Shown here one piece after another: positions 5,881 through 5,890 of a stretch of 5,890 nucleotides of DNA. The number at the start of each line of letters is the position of its first letter. The stretch's first letter is position 1. The notes under the pieces are model-generated. The model made no database searches. It had not been told where the DNA came from and saw only the letters and a list, made by a program, of their open reading frames with translations. A program made the translations under genes and the position numbers. This DNA is from an uncultured Gemmobacter sp. (GTDB lineage: Bacteria > Pseudomonadota > Alphaproteobacteria > Rhodobacterales > Rhodobacteraceae), in NCBI GenBank assembly GCA_937983495.1, contig CALKAA010000380.1:1-5890 (forward strand), in the 5' to 3' direction.

Positions 5881-5890
5881 AGATCGGAAG
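5881..5890 (+). other. Illumina read-through adapter start (synthetic)
   Basis: The last ten bases, AGATCGGAAG, are the first ten of the standard Illumina read-through adapter (AGATCGGAAGAGC). They are also the reverse complement of positions 38-47, the inner end of the left adapter. The genomic insert therefore ends at 5880. The terminal inverted repeat is synthetic and should not be read as a transposon end. Confidence 0.93.

Noticed and set aside
1..5890. Ten-base terminal inverted repeat (38-47 with 5881-5890) resembling insertion-sequence ends
   Set aside because: Both copies are Illumina adapter sequence, and there is no transposase in the window.

Overview
The window looks like a short assembly contig from an alphaproteobacterium, most likely of the Rhodobacteraceae type. 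Three things point there. The base composition is GC-rich, with strong G/C preference at third codon positions. A tiny YggT gene lies directly in front of a RecQ that carries an extra C-terminal HRDC-like repeat. The thioesterase and hybrid-kinase receiver sequences also resemble those I know from that family. This assignment is from memory of protein families, not from a search. Positions 1-47 and 5881-5890 are not biological: they match Illumina library adapter sequence, so the genomic insert is 48-5880.

Layout. The left half is a block of four minus-strand genes, read right to left: a hotdog-fold acyl-CoA thioesterase (2489-3019), a UMF1/Atg22-type MFS transporter (1060-2418), the periplasmic murein endopeptidase MepA (167-1060), and the first 49 codons of an exported phytase/esterase-like protein (48-194) cut off by the left adapter. 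The last three genes overlap at their ends and are probably co-transcribed and translationally coupled. A 122-base divergent control region (3020-3141) separates this block from a plus-strand pair, yggT (3142-3429) and recQ (3433-5472), spaced by 3 bases. A convergent minus-strand gene follows 12 bases after recQ. Only its C-terminal receiver domain is present (5485-5880), and it is most likely the end of a hybrid sensor histidine kinase.

Function. The genes are mostly chromosomal housekeeping: cell-wall trimming (mepA), membrane transport, acyl-thioester hydrolysis, an inner-membrane YggT protein, DNA repair and recombination (recQ) and two-component signalling. They do not form one obvious pathway. 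I see no mobile element, CRISPR array, tRNA, rRNA, toxin-antitoxin pair or defence island, and I do not think the window contains a new system. The points worth a second look are the adapter ends, the unannotated 5' gene fragment overlapping mepA, the tandem HRDC-like repeats of RecQ, the substituted residue in the thioesterase motif, and a possible hairpin over the thioesterase ribosome binding site.
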